A DNA stretch of 20,734 nt from Granulicatella adiacens (GCA_018364485.1 JAGZLX010000031.1:1-20734); one strand, 5' to 3'; numbered from the stretch's first letter, positions 6,864-14,997 are shown. Notes: generated by a model from the letters alone, not told the origin. Numbers and translations: made by a program.

Positions 6864-8216
6864 TTAAAATATTTCATGCTTTACTTCTTTAATAAGCGGA
6901 TGGCGTAAGAAGGCGTATGAAAGATAGATCGCCATCAAACACCAGATGATCGGCTCAGAGAAAATAACTCCAAGATAGCCAGTGTGCGGAATGATGAAGA
7001 TGACAAAAAGCACTTTACCCACCAACTCAATAAAGCTCGAAACCAATGGCGTTACCTTTTGCCCTAGCCCTTGCAAACTATTTCGTAAAATCAATAGAAG
7101 CGCAAGCGGGATATAGAACATTGACCCGATACGGTTGTAAAGCGCCGCATTGTCCAGAAGTACAGGGTCGCTTGAACCAGAGATAAGTTCATTTAACGCA
7201 GGACTTGCAAAGAACAAGAAGATGCATACTAGAATCGCCCAACCGAACGCTACAAGACTTCCTTGACGAATGCCTTTCGCGATACGGTGCGGTTTGTTTG
7301 CCCCGAAGTTTTGCGAAGTGAAGGTCGTCATCGCTGCCGCAATCGCCGCGAATGGAAGTGTCGAGAACGCGAAGATGCGTCGTGCTGACGTTTGCGCGCT
7401 GATGATGACTGGTCCGAGTGCGTTGATAGAAGATTGAAGCATTACGGATCCAATCGATACGATGGACGACATGAGTCCCATGGCTAGTCCTTGGCTGAGT
7501 AAGTCCATGTATAATTCATCGTCTCGTACGAAATCACTTTTTGCTGGAATCAAGAAGCTGGCGCGTTTTTTAATATAAATAAAGCAGAGGACGGCCGATA
7601 AGCCTTGTGCGATAATCGTCGCAATCGCCGCTGCCGCAACGCCCATGTTGAATGTTGTAATGAGTAAGATGTCTAAAAATACATTCACTACCGCTGAGAA
7701 AATCAGGAAGTAGAGTGCCGCCTGACTGTCACCAACTGCACGAAGAAGACCCGCACAGAGGTTATAGGCAAAGGTCACGGCAATACCGATCACGACAATC
7801 GAGATATACTCATACGACTGGTCGATGATACTCTCAGGCGTTCCAAGGAACTGAAGGAGAGGATACATGCCGAAACTTCCGATGATGGCCACAAGGAGAC
7901 TAAGAAAGGCTCCGATGACAAGAGTTGCTCCAACGGCACGTTTCAAGAGACGATGGTTATTGGCCCCGTAATAGCGTGCGATGATAACGCCCATCCCGTT
8001 TCCGACTCCAAGCGAAAAGCCGACGATGAGTTCAAAGATGGCGGCTGTAGCTCCAACCGCTGCCAGCGCATCCTGCCCAAGGAACCTCCCGACAATCATG
8101 ATGTCAGCGGTGTTGTATAGTTGCTGGAATATGTTTGAAATTATAATTGGGATTGCAAATGCAATAATGGACCGCAAAATCGGCCCGTCTGTTAAGTTAA
8201 TCGATGTTTTTTTCAT
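6864..8216 (-). CDS. MATE-family multidrug/cation efflux transporter
   Basis: A membrane exporter of the multidrug and toxic compound extrusion family (NorM/DinF-like), which moves cationic compounds out against a Na+ or H+ gradient. From the chosen start it has 450 residues and about 12 hydrophobic segments, beginning MKKTSINLTDGPILRSII and with the family-typical ISNIFQQLYNTADIMIVGRFLG in the first helices and GVGNGMGVIIARYYGA later. A TTG codon at 8252 and an ATG at 8237 are also in frame, but the TTG is the first half of the -35 hexamer and the family's usual N-terminus begins at 8216. No ribosome binding site precedes 8216, consistent with a leaderless message. The substrate is unknown. 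Confidence 0.92.
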   Translation of the reverse strand: MKKTSINLTDGPILRSIIAFAIPIIISNIFQQLYNTADIMIVGRFLGQDALAAVGATAAIFELIVGFSLGVGNGMGVIIARYYGANNHRLLKRAVGATLVIGAFLSLLVAIIGSFGMYPLLQFLGTPESIIDQSYEYISIVVIGIAVTFAYNLCAGLLRAVGDSQAALYFLIFSAVVNVFLDILLITTFNMGVAAAAIATIIAQGLSAVLCFIYIKKRASFLIPAKSDFVRDDELYMDLLSQGLAMGLMSSIVSIGSVMLQSSINALGPVIISAQTSARRIFAFSTLPFAAIAAAMTTFTSQNFGANKPHRIAKGIRQGSLVAFGWAILVCIFLFFASPALNELISGSSDPVLLDNAALYNRIGSMFYIPLALLLILRNSLQGLGQKVTPLVSSFIELVGKVLFVIFIIPHTGYLGVIFSEPIIWCLMAIYLSYAFLRHPLIKEVKHEIF

Positions 8217-8223
8217 AAGGGAA

Positions 8224-8252
8224 ATTATACTCTTCATAAAAAAATAGGTCAA
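8224..8252 (-). promoter_or_regulatory. Consensus sigma-A promoter ending at the MATE start codon
   Basis: TTGACC (8252-8247), a 17-bp spacer and TATAAT (8229-8224) are near-consensus. Transcription would begin about 7 bp on, at or next to 8217, and the MATE start codon is 8216-8214. The transcript would therefore have essentially no leader. Confidence 0.7.
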
Positions 8253-8266
8253 GGATAGACCGAAGG

Positions 8267-8467
8267 TCTAAAAGCCGACTTCGAAGCCCAGCGGATTGTT
8301 GCTATACATACCATAACGATGCACCGGTTCGAGCCTCGAAGAGTCTCTCGCCTTTACAGCCTCAAAGTTGGCGTAAGGAATAAATTCCAACGCCAACTAA
8401 TTCGCATGTAATGCTAAACACGTTACGGTTTGTATAGCATCCGCAGGCTTCTTCGTCGTCTTTTAGA
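8267..8467 (+). repeat. Palindromic two-hairpin element, copy C
   Basis: Arms 8267-8318 and 8421-8467 are complementary with a few mismatches. The core has hairpin 1 (CGAG 8330-8333 with CTCG 8347-8350, flanked by GG and CC) and hairpin 2 (GTTGGCGT 8367-8374 with ACGCCAAC 8390-8397). It shares CAGCCTCAAA and TAATTCG-type joints with copy D. It fills the space between the divergent MATE and fic genes, ending 14 bp from the MATE -35. Confidence 0.75.
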
Positions 8468-8484
8468 TGTGCTTTTTATGAGGT

Positions 8485-8529
8485 GTAATGGCAATGAAAA
8501 CAGGGTTAACTAGATAGACGAGCCATTAC
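8485..8529. repeat. Inverted repeat GTAATGGC / GCCATTAC
   Basis: A perfect 8-bp inverted repeat (8485-8492 and 8522-8529) with a 29-nt spacer, between element C and the fic operator region. No T-run follows, so it is not an obvious terminator. Nothing else is recognisable from 8530 to 8584. Confidence 0.4.
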
Positions 8530-8583
8530 CGCTTATTGCATTTGGAATCCCTGCGGAGGGGGAGAGGTGCTTGGAGGTGGATA

Positions 8584-8721
8584 GAATCGCCTAACTTATT
8601 TTCAAATCGCCTAAAAATTAGGCAATATTAGGCGAAAAGGAAGTAAGACAGAATCGCCTAACTACTTTTAAATCGCCTAAAAACAATGTATAATTAGGAG
8701 AAAAAAGAAGGAGGTAGGCGA
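8584..8721 (+). promoter_or_regulatory. fic promoter with a TCGCCTAA operator array
   Basis: TCGCCTAA occurs at 8587, 8607, 8654 and 8673, in two pairs spaced 20 and 19 bp, which is about two helical turns. The inverted form TTAGGCGA is at 8628-8635, a partial inverted copy TTAGGC is at 8618, and GTAGGCGA sits directly before the start codon (8714-8721). The pairs form an imperfect 34-bp direct repeat (8584-8617 and 8653-8686). The -10 TATAAT is at 8689-8694 and the ribosome binding site AAGGAGG at 8708-8714. The last pair overlaps the weak -35 region, as expected for repression. The Fic protein's own C-terminal winged helix is a good candidate reader. Confidence 0.6.
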
Positions 8722-9768
8722 ATGAGAGTTTTTGATTATGAAAAATTATCGCAAAGTCAATGGGATGTTGAAGTGGTTAATCTTCTAGCAAAAATTCATG
8801 AACATAAGGGTAAACAAGAGCTGTTTTTGGAACAAAAACCTGCCGTTTTAGATAAATTGGTAGAAATCGCTAAAGTTCAAAGTGTGGAAGATTCGAATAA
8901 AATAGAAGGAATTGTCACGACAACAACGAGGATTAAGGAGTTAATGGCTCATAAAACAACACCGAGAAACAGAGACGAGGAAGAAATTTTAGGATATAGG
9001 GACGTCTTAAATACGATACACGAAAGTTATGAGTATATTCCTATCAATAGCAATTATATTTTACAACTTCACAGAGAATTGTATAAATATAGTGAAAAAG
9101 GAATTGGAGGAAGATATAAAAACACTCAAAATTCTATCGTTGAACAGGATCAAAATGGTAATGTTATAGAAATATTTAAGCCATTACCTCCATATGAGAC
9201 ACCGAAAGCAATTGAAGACATTTGTAGAGAGCTTAATAAAGCTTTGGATAAACATGAAGTAGATTCGTTGTTGTTAATCCCGATATTTATCCATGATTTT
9301 CTTTGTATACATCCATTTAATGATGGAAATGGTAGAATGAGTCGATTGTTAACGACACTTCTTCTATATAGACAAGGGTATGTGATTGGGAAGTACATTA
9401 GTTTGGAGAGTAAAATTGAGCAAAATAAAGACGGATATTATTCATCTTTAAGAAGAAGTGGTTTGAATTGGTATGAAGGTCAAGAAGATGTGACTCCTTT
9501 TATAAAATATATTCTAAGAACAATATTAGCAGCTTATATTGATTTTGAAGAGAGAGTTGACTATGTAGATGAAAAGCTCCCTTCTATTGAACTGGTTAGA
9601 AGAGCAGTCAATAAAAAATTGGGCAAGTTTACTAAATCAGATATCATGGAATTAGTTCCAAGTATAGGTAAAGCAACCGTTGAAAATATGCTGAAAAAAC
9701 TCGTCGAAGAAGGCTATATTAATCGATATGGAAAAGGGAGATCAACCTATTACGTAAAAAATAACTAA
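8722..9768 (+). CDS. Fic-family AMP-transferase with C-terminal winged helix
   Basis: Fic proteins transfer AMP (or a related group) from a nucleotide to a hydroxyl side chain of a target protein. The 348-aa product has the catalytic motif HPFNDGNGRMSR (197-208) with H197, D201 and R208. Its inhibitory helix motif, S58-x-x-x-E62-G63, lies in the N-terminal part, making it a class II Fic protein in which E62 blocks productive ATP binding. A Fic-N type helical region precedes the core, and residues 300-345 form a winged helix (FTKSDIMELV, ATVENMLKKLVEEGYI). The DNA-binding domain plus the repeated TCGCCTAA sites upstream suggest autoregulation. Base composition is AT-rich compared with neighbours. 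No separate antitoxin gene is present. The target is unknown. Confidence 0.92.
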   Translation: MRVFDYEKLSQSQWDVEVVNLLAKIHEHKGKQELFLEQKPAVLDKLVEIAKVQSVEDSNKIEGIVTTTTRIKELMAHKTTPRNRDEEEILGYRDVLNTIHESYEYIPINSNYILQLHRELYKYSEKGIGGRYKNTQNSIVEQDQNGNVIEIFKPLPPYETPKAIEDICRELNKALDKHEVDSLLLIPIFIHDFLCIHPFNDGNGRMSRLLTTLLLYRQGYVIGKYISLESKIEQNKDGYYSSLRRSGLNWYEGQEDVTPFIKYILRTILAAYIDFEERVDYVDEKLPSIELVRRAVNKKLGKFTKSDIMELVPSIGKATVENMLKKLVEEGYINRYGKGRSTYYVKNN

Positions 9769-9807
9769 ATTTAACATCTCGTTTGATAGGTACTACTTTT
9801 ATTAGAT

Positions 9808-9841
9808 ACAAAAAAACTAGCAGTTTTTCTGCTAGTTTTTT
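9808..9841. terminator. Bidirectional terminator between fic and the LPXTG gene
   Basis: AAAAAACTAGCAG and CTGCTAGTTTTTT form a hairpin with a short loop and A/T tracts on both sides. It lies between two convergent genes and can serve both. Confidence 0.85.
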
Positions 9842-9859
9842 TAAATGCGTTTATTTGAA

Positions 9860-11539
9860 CTATTGTTGTTCTGCTTTTTTAGAAACTAGAACGAACATCG
9901 CGCTGATTGTTACGATGATTCCTGCTAGGATTACGGCTGTGTTGTTTGATGTACCAGTGTTTGGTAGGTCTGGTGTAACAGTCGTTGTTGTTGTTTCTGG
10001 TGCAGGTGTGACTGTTGTAGCGTCTGTTGTTTCGCCTGTCGTTACGCCTGTTGTTGATCCTTCTGTAGTAGAAGAACCTTCAGATGTTGTTGTAGCGGCA
10101 GTTGTTGAAACAGTAGTCGCCTCAGTAGTCGTAGTTGCTGCTGTCGTTGAAACAGTTGTTGCTTCAGTCGTCGTTGTTGCAGCAGTTGTAGACTCTGTCG
10201 TTGTAGTTGCTGTTGTTGTCGTAGCTTCTGTAGTCGTAGTCGTTGGCGCTTCTGTCGTCGTTGCTGAAGTCGTTGTAGACTCTGTCGTTGTTGTCGTAGT
10301 CGTTGGCGCTTCTGTCGTCGTTGCTGAAGTCGTTGTAGACTCTGTCGTCGTTGCTGAAGTCGTTGTAGACTCTGTCGTTGTTGTCGTAGTCGTTGGCGCT
10401 TCAGTTGTTGTCGTTGAAGTCGTTGTTGACTCAGTTGTAGTCGTCGTAGTCGTTGGCGCTTCAGTTGTCGTTGTAGTAGTCGTAGGAGCTTCCGTTGTAG
10501 TCGTAGTAGTTGTAGGAGCTTCCGTTGTTGTTATCTTTGGAAGTGATTGGTCTCCGTCGACACCACCGTTTGCGTTGATGTTTGCTACAGATGCGTTTAC
10601 TTCTTTCGCCACAACCGCAGTTTCACCTTTGACTTGGTACCAAACTTTCGTGTTGTTCTTGAATTCTTTTTGGTTTTCGTTTTCTACTTTTGTACGATAG
10701 AAAATAAGAACGCCAGTCTTGTTGATCAAGTCTTTTGGAATCGTGATTGTGATTTTTCCAGAAGCGTCTACGGTAAATGTTGAGCCTGGGAAAGCAGCTT
10801 TGAAATCTTCAATCGCAGTATCGCCACCGAAGTAGTCAGGTTTCATTCCAGTCGTTGTGATACTGAAGCTGTCCGTCACAAGTTTGTGTCCGCCTTGCAC
10901 TTCGTCTTCGACACGAACGTCTCCGTCCACTTCTAAGTTCATCGCGTTAATCGTTAATGTCCAAAGAATGTGTTCAGGGTCGTCAGCGTGCATGTCCCCA
11001 GCTTTTAAGTAGAATGGAGCGTGGTTTTCGCCAGTTTCCATTTTCTTCACGTTCAAGTCGACAGATTTGTCTCCACTCACGATAGTAAATTTACCAACGT
11101 GTTCTTTGTCCGTTGCTGTGTCGTTGTGACCTTCGATTTCGAATTCACCCCAACCGCGCACGTTCTCAAGGCCAGTAATGCCGTCGTTGAACGTTACTTT
11201 CGCAGAACCGTCTGTGATGACCATGTCCCCAACGTATTTACCTTCGATGGTTAACTTGATCGTTTTCTTAAATCCAGTCCCGTGAAGAGTCCCTGAACTT
11301 GGCCAAGTCACTGCAAGAGTGTCCCCGGCTTTAATTTTTTGAGCGTGTTCGTCAAACGTAAATTTAACGGTTGTTTGTCCGCCGTCTGTGATTTCGCTTG
11401 AAGAAACCGTCAATGAACTGATGTTATTACTAACGTCTGCCGCGTTTACCACCGATTGAGGGGCTAGCATGAATAATAACATCGGGATGAATAATACGAA
11501 GAGTACCTTCGATAGTCTTCCTTTGATGAAATCTTTCAT
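9860..11539 (-). CDS. LPXTG-anchored, collagen-binding-type surface adhesin with Thr-rich stalk
   Basis: The ATG at 11539 follows AGGAGGAAAAATA; the 25 codons upstream in frame are not needed. The 559-aa protein has a signal peptide (cleavage likely after VNA, residue 33). A first Ig-like adhesive domain (about 36-165) contains GDTLAVTWPSSGTL and KVTFNDGITGLENVRGWGEF. A second domain, like the Cna collagen-binding fold (about 185-320), contains ILWTLTINAMNLEVDGDVRVED. A Thr-rich stalk (337-515) is built from TTTTTTTEAP and TTESTTTSA units. LPNTG (525-529), a hydrophobic helix and a KKAEQQ tail mark it as a sortase A substrate linked to peptidoglycan. The ligand is inferred from fold only. It is transcribed alone. 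Confidence 0.9.
   Translation of the reverse strand: MKDFIKGRLSKVLFVLFIPMLLFMLAPQSVVNAADVSNNISSLTVSSSEITDGGQTTVKFTFDEHAQKIKAGDTLAVTWPSSGTLHGTGFKKTIKLTIEGKYVGDMVITDGSAKVTFNDGITGLENVRGWGEFEIEGHNDTATDKEHVGKFTIVSGDKSVDLNVKKMETGENHAPFYLKAGDMHADDPEHILWTLTINAMNLEVDGDVRVEDEVQGGHKLVTDSFSITTTGMKPDYFGGDTAIEDFKAAFPGSTFTVDASGKITITIPKDLINKTGVLIFYRTKVENENQKEFKNNTKVWYQVKGETAVVAKEVNASVANINANGGVDGDQSLPKITTTEAPTTTTTTTEAPTTTTTTTEAPTTTTTTTESTTTSTTTTEAPTTTTTTTESTTTSATTTESTTTSATTTEAPTTTTTTTESTTTSATTTEAPTTTTTEATTTTATTTTESTTAATTTTEATTVSTTAATTTTEATTVSTTAATTTSEGSSTTEGSTTGVTTGETTDATTVTPAPETTTTTVTPDLPNTGTSNNTAVILAGIIVTISAMFVLVSKKAEQQ
10080..10530 (-). repeat. Thr-rich coding repeats of the adhesin stalk
   Basis: Degenerate GTTGTAGTC-type units encode runs of Thr. 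One stretch of 55 bp is identical at 10234-10288 and 10294-10348 (period 60), and 10261-10312 recurs at 10351-10402 (period 90). Such repeats can change number by slippage or recombination, altering stalk length. The opposite strand reads as an open Val-rich frame, which is a by-product. Confidence 0.85.
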
Positions 11540-11639
11540 TATTTTTCCTCCTAAAGGTATTAAATTGTGAGAAAAGTAACTAAAACCTCCAAAAAAATAG
11601 AGCAACCCTTGCAAAAAGCCGTATAGTCACTGTTCTCTA

Positions 11640-11690
11640 TAAAATCTATATATATTATTATATCACAAATATAAATTTTTACTACCGATT
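11640..11690 (-). promoter_or_regulatory. AT-rich probable promoter region of the adhesin gene
   Basis: A TATAAT and several TATA-like hexamers lie in this AT-rich block about 100-130 bp upstream of the adhesin start, implying a long leader. No single -35/-10 pair stands out. I see nothing else in 11691-11849. Confidence 0.3.
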
Positions 11691-11849
11691 TTTAGATATT
11701 TCTCAATAGTTTCTTCATATTTTCTTCAATTTCCAAAAACGGGTTTGAAAAGGCCCGAGTAAACGATATCATGGGTGATTTTTATAAATTTGTTTCCAAA
11801 AAGTTCTAGCGATTACGGCCAGATTCGGCGAAAGTGCCCCGCGTGACTC

Positions 11850-11878
11850 TTTACCGACCTTTCATTTCACTGTACAAT
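11850..11878 (+). promoter_or_regulatory. Promoter of the amidase operon
   Basis: TTTACC (11850-11855), 17-bp spacer, TACAAT (11873-11878). The predicted start near 11885 makes the ATG at 11906 the natural translation start. Confidence 0.6.
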
Positions 11879-11905
11879 AAGGAAGATATGAAGGGACGTG
11901 AAACT

Positions 11906-13354
11906 ATGTGGAAAGACGCCATCGAGATGAGAGAGGCCGTCTCAAGTGGTGCGGTATCTCCAAAGGAATTAGTCCAAGAGACATTAGACAAAATTGAACA
12001 ACGAAACCCAAGTTTAAACGCGGTCGTGCATTTGCAGGCGGAACGTGCGCTAGAAGAAGCACAGACGCGTTCGTTTGAAGGCTTGCCATTTGGCGGGGTG
12101 CCACTTCTCTTGAAGGACCTCGGGCAAAATCAAGCAGGAGAACCATCGAGCGCGGGAAGTAAGCTCTTGAAGGGAATTCCTGTAAGCCGCACGGATAACT
12201 TCGTGAATCGTCTGGAAGCAGCAGGTTTTATTGTCGTAGGACGTACGAATACGCCAGAATTTGGCTTTAAGAATATGACGGAGCCGCAACTCTGGGGCCC
12301 TGCGAATAATCCGTATGACGTCAATCGCAATGCCGGTGGTTCCAGTGGCGGCGCGGCGGCTACCGTGGCTGGAGGCATCGTTCCGATTGCTGGGGCGAGT
12401 GACGGCGGTGGTTCGATTCGGATTCCAGCGAGCTTTACGGGCTTAATCGGGTTGAAGCCGAGTCGTGGGCGCATTCCTGTTGGCCCTGGTAGCTATCGTG
12501 GCTGGCAAGGTGCTTCGGTGAATTTTGCGATGACGAAGACGGTTCGTGATACCCGCGAGTTGTTGAAATGGATGCAAGTCGAGCAAAAAGACAGTCCGTT
12601 TTTAGCACCGCTTATTAAAGACTGGGACGCTCTTCCAAACCGTCCGCTTCGAGTAGGCGTGATTGAGAAGTCTCCTATTGAAAGCTTTGTCGCTCCAGAA
12701 GCCAAGGCGGCACTTCGTAAGGCCGTGGATTTCCTAGAAGGTGTTGGCTGTGTGGTCGAACCGATTGGCTGGCCAGTCGACGGCGTGGAAGTGATGAAGA
12801 ACTACTACGTGATGAATAGTGTGGAGACGGCGGCGATGTTCCAAGGCATGGAGGCAAGTTTTGGCCGCAAATTCACGAAAGACGATATGGAACTCATGAC
12901 CTGGGGCATTTACCAGTCAGGGGAACGCATTTTAGCCAAGGATTACAGTGCGGCTTTGTCGAAATGGGACACGTATGCGCATGCGATGGAAAAAGTGCAT
13001 GAGCAGTACGATTTGATTTTAACGCCAAGTGTGAGCGACGTGGCTCCGCTTCATACGCAATTCCCGATGGAAGAATCGGTGCGATACGCGTTAGAGCATA
13101 TGGACGAACTCAGTGTGCCCGAGCAACAAAGTGTGATTTGGCGCATGTTTGACAGAACGCTTGCGCTGACACCATTTACGCAATTATCCAATATTACGGG
13201 TGCACCAGCGATTAGTTTGCCTGTGCATTTAACCGAAAAAGGACTTCCAATCGGCGTGCAGTTAATGGCGGCGCGTGGACAAGAGGCACTTTTACTAACC
13301 GTGGCCGAGTGGTTTGAACGCGAAGGGCAATTTGAAACAAGAGACTTCAGCTAG
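11906..13354 (+). CDS. Amidase-signature family hydrolase
   Basis: Hydrolyses a C-N amide bond; the family uses a Ser-cisSer-Lys triad. Numbered from the ATG at 11906 (482 aa), the likely Lys is K70 in LLLKDLGQ, the Gly/Ser-rich signature GGSSGGAAA is at 144-152, and the nucleophile region GASDGGGSIRIPAS has S170. A second in-frame ATG (11888) lies within 5 bp of the predicted transcript start, while 11906 has AAGGGA (11891-11896) at a usable distance. It overlaps the ribosome binding site of the following oxidoreductase gene, so they are translationally linked. It is not GatA: gatB and gatC are absent and the C-terminus matches stand-alone amidases. The substrate is unknown; the partner suggests an amino-acid derivative. 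Confidence 0.9.
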   Translation: MWKDAIEMREAVSSGAVSPKELVQETLDKIEQRNPSLNAVVHLQAERALEEAQTRSFEGLPFGGVPLLLKDLGQNQAGEPSSAGSKLLKGIPVSRTDNFVNRLEAAGFIVVGRTNTPEFGFKNMTEPQLWGPANNPYDVNRNAGGSSGGAAATVAGGIVPIAGASDGGGSIRIPASFTGLIGLKPSRGRIPVGPGSYRGWQGASVNFAMTKTVRDTRELLKWMQVEQKDSPFLAPLIKDWDALPNRPLRVGVIEKSPIESFVAPEAKAALRKAVDFLEGVGCVVEPIGWPVDGVEVMKNYYVMNSVETAAMFQGMEASFGRKFTKDDMELMTWGIYQSGERILAKDYSAALSKWDTYAHAMEKVHEQYDLILTPSVSDVAPLHTQFPMEESVRYALEHMDELSVPEQQSVIWRMFDRTLALTPFTQLSNITGAPAISLPVHLTEKGLPIGVQLMAARGQEALLLTVAEWFEREGQFETRDFS

Positions 13355-13365
13355 GAGTGAAGAAG

Positions 13366-14487
13366 ATGACGAAGAAAGTAGCAATCGTAGGGGCTGGGAT
13401 TGTCGGGGCGACTGCGGCGTATCAACTCAGCAAAAAAGGAATCGAAGTAACGGTATTTGACGCGGGCGTGGGCCAAGCAACGAAGGCGGCTGCCGGGATT
13501 ATTTGTCCATGGTTGTCGCAACGTCGCAATAAAGACTGGTATCAGCTCGTCTCACATGGGGCGGCGTACTATCCGCAGTTGATGGATCAGCTACGCGCAG
13601 ATGGTGTTAGTGAATTGCCGTATGAGCAAGTCGGGGCGTATATTTTCAAGCATACCGAGAAGCAGTTGGCGAAGGTCGAAGAGATGGCCGTGGAGCGACG
13701 CGTGGATGCGCCGATGATTGGCGAGGTGCGCGCCTTAACTCCAGAAGACGTTTCTCGTGTGATTCCGGGATGGTCGAATCCAGACGGTGCGCTCTATTGT
13801 AGCGGAGGCGGTCGCGTGGAAGGGGAACTCCTTGTGGCGCTTCTATTAGAACAGGCAGAGAAAAACGGGGCTCGTGTGGTCCGTGAAAAAGTAACGCTTG
13901 AAGCTGTTGGCGAAGAGGTCCGTGTGCGTCTTGGCGGCGAGGTGCAAGACTTCGATGCGGTGGTCTTTTCTAGTGGTGCGTGGGTCAAAGAACTTCTCGA
14001 ACCGCTTGGCTACTATGTGGCTGTGCGTCCACAAAAGGGGCAGTTGATTGAACTCACCTTGGAGACGACCGAAGATACGTCGAAATGGCCAGTGTGCATG
14101 TTGCACGGTGAGATTGATATTCTTCCGTTCCCAAATGGCAAGATTTTAGTCGGTGCGACTCATGAAAATACGCAAGGTTTCGATTTGGTTCCAGATGAAG
14201 AGCTGTTAAACGGCATGTACGAAGAAGCGTGCGCGAGTCTTCCAAGTCTAAAAAATGCCAAACGCACTGGGGTGCGCGTCGGAACGCGTGCGTATACTTC
14301 CGATTTTCTACCGTTCTTTGGCGAGGTGCCAAATACGACAAATGTCTTTGTAGCAAGTGGTTTAGGCTCTTCAGGGCTTACGAGCGGTGTCTGGATTGGC
14401 GAATTGTTGGCGCGCATGGCTGCAGGGAAAGAAGTCGGATTTTCAGTAGAAAAATACACTCCGCAAAATTATGTCCGAAAAGTGTAA
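13366..14487 (+). CDS. FAD-dependent oxidoreductase, DAO/DadA-like
   Basis: The 373-aa protein begins with a Rossmann FAD-binding motif VAIVGAGIVGATAAYQL (G9-x-G11-x-x-G14) and an acidic residue at the end of beta-2 (VTVFDAG). It ends with the DAO-family motif GLGSSGLTSGVWIGELLARM that contacts the flavin. The family oxidises amines such as D-amino acids, glycine or sarcosine. The ATG at 13366 follows AGGAG (13353-13357), which overlaps the amidase stop codon, so both genes are one operon. The pair could release an amino acid from an amide and then oxidise it; the actual substrate cannot be told. Confidence 0.88.
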   Translation: MTKKVAIVGAGIVGATAAYQLSKKGIEVTVFDAGVGQATKAAAGIICPWLSQRRNKDWYQLVSHGAAYYPQLMDQLRADGVSELPYEQVGAYIFKHTEKQLAKVEEMAVERRVDAPMIGEVRALTPEDVSRVIPGWSNPDGALYCSGGGRVEGELLVALLLEQAEKNGARVVREKVTLEAVGEEVRVRLGGEVQDFDAVVFSSGAWVKELLEPLGYYVAVRPQKGQLIELTLETTEDTSKWPVCMLHGEIDILPFPNGKILVGATHENTQGFDLVPDEELLNGMYEEACASLPSLKNAKRTGVRVGTRAYTSDFLPFFGEVPNTTNVFVASGLGSSGLTSGVWIGELLARMAAGKEVGFSVEKYTPQNYVRKV

Positions 14488-14505
14488 ATTTCTGAATGTT
14501 TTTAG

Positions 14506-14534
14506 TTGTATTTTAGTTTTAATTTTAGTATTCT
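14506..14534 (+). promoter_or_regulatory. Possible mscL promoter
   Basis: TTGTAT (14506-14511), 17-bp spacer, TATTCT (14529-14534) in an AT-rich gap before mscL. A weak match to consensus. Confidence 0.35.
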
Positions 14535-14580
14535 GTTTAAGGTAATTATTTAACCTAAAAAACAAAGGAGGAAAACATTT

Positions 14581-14961
14581 ATGTTAAAAGAGTTTAAAGA
14601 GTTTTTAATGCGCGGGAATATCGTTGAATTAGCAGTAGCGGTTATCATCGGTGGAGCTTTCAAAGCAATCATTGATTCATTAGTAAATGATATTATTTCA
14701 CCAATCATCGCTATGGTAGCAAACACAGGAGATATCGCAGCAGTTTCATTCCGTTTAGGTTCTGCTCAAATCGGTATCGGTGCTTTCATCGCTGCAATCA
14801 TCAACTTCGTAATCGTTGGCGCTGTATTGTTCTTAATCATTAAAGGTATGAACAAAGCTGCTGAATTAGCTAAGAAAGACCAAGCTGAAGAAGCTGCTCC
14901 AGCTGCACCAACTGCAGAAGATTACTTAAAAGAAATCCGCGACTTATTAGCAAACAAATAA
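14581..14961 (+). CDS. mscL: Large-conductance mechanosensitive channel
   Basis: Forms a homopentameric pore in the cytoplasmic membrane that opens under high tension and releases solutes on osmotic downshock. At 126 aa it has the family layout. The amphipathic N-terminal helix MLKEFKEFLMRGNIVELA leads into TM1 (AVAVIIGGAFKAIIDSLVNDIISPII). A short periplasmic loop and TM2 (IGAFIAAIINFVIVGAVLFLIIKGMNK) follow, and an Ala/Glu linker leads to the C-terminal bundle helix EDYLKEIRDLLANK. The ribosome binding site AAGGAGG precedes the ATG. Codon use looks highly optimised, consistent with good expression. It is transcribed alone and followed at once by a terminator. Confidence 0.97.
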   Translation: MLKEFKEFLMRGNIVELAVAVIIGGAFKAIIDSLVNDIISPIIAMVANTGDIAAVSFRLGSAQIGIGAFIAAIINFVIVGAVLFLIIKGMNKAAELAKKDQAEEAAPAAPTAEDYLKEIRDLLANK

Positions 14962-14970
14962 TCGTTTTAG

Positions 14971-14997
14971 AAAAGCCGAGAACCCTCTCGGCTTTTT
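14971..14997 (+). terminator. mscL intrinsic terminator
   Basis: GCCGAGA (14975-14981) pairs with TCTCGGC (14986-14992) with flanking A and T runs. An inverted, slightly altered copy of the whole segment lies at 15361-15391. Confidence 0.9.

Noticed and set aside
8214..8252. Longer MATE protein starting at the TTG at 8252
   Set aside because: The TTG is the first half of the -35 hexamer, and the added 12 residues do not fit the family N-terminus.
8584..8686. CRISPR-like repeat array
   Set aside because: The repeats are an 8-bp motif in direct and inverted orientation at a promoter, with no regular spacers and no cas genes.
9783..10700. Long Val-rich open frame on the plus strand
   Set aside because: It is the reverse strand of the Thr-rich adhesin repeats (GTT/GTA/GTC read for ACN codons), has no ribosome binding site, and is not protein-like.
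13794..14459. Several minus-strand open frames opposite the FAD oxidoreductase
   Set aside because: They are by-products of GC-balanced codons in the true gene; none has a ribosome binding site or recognisable domain.
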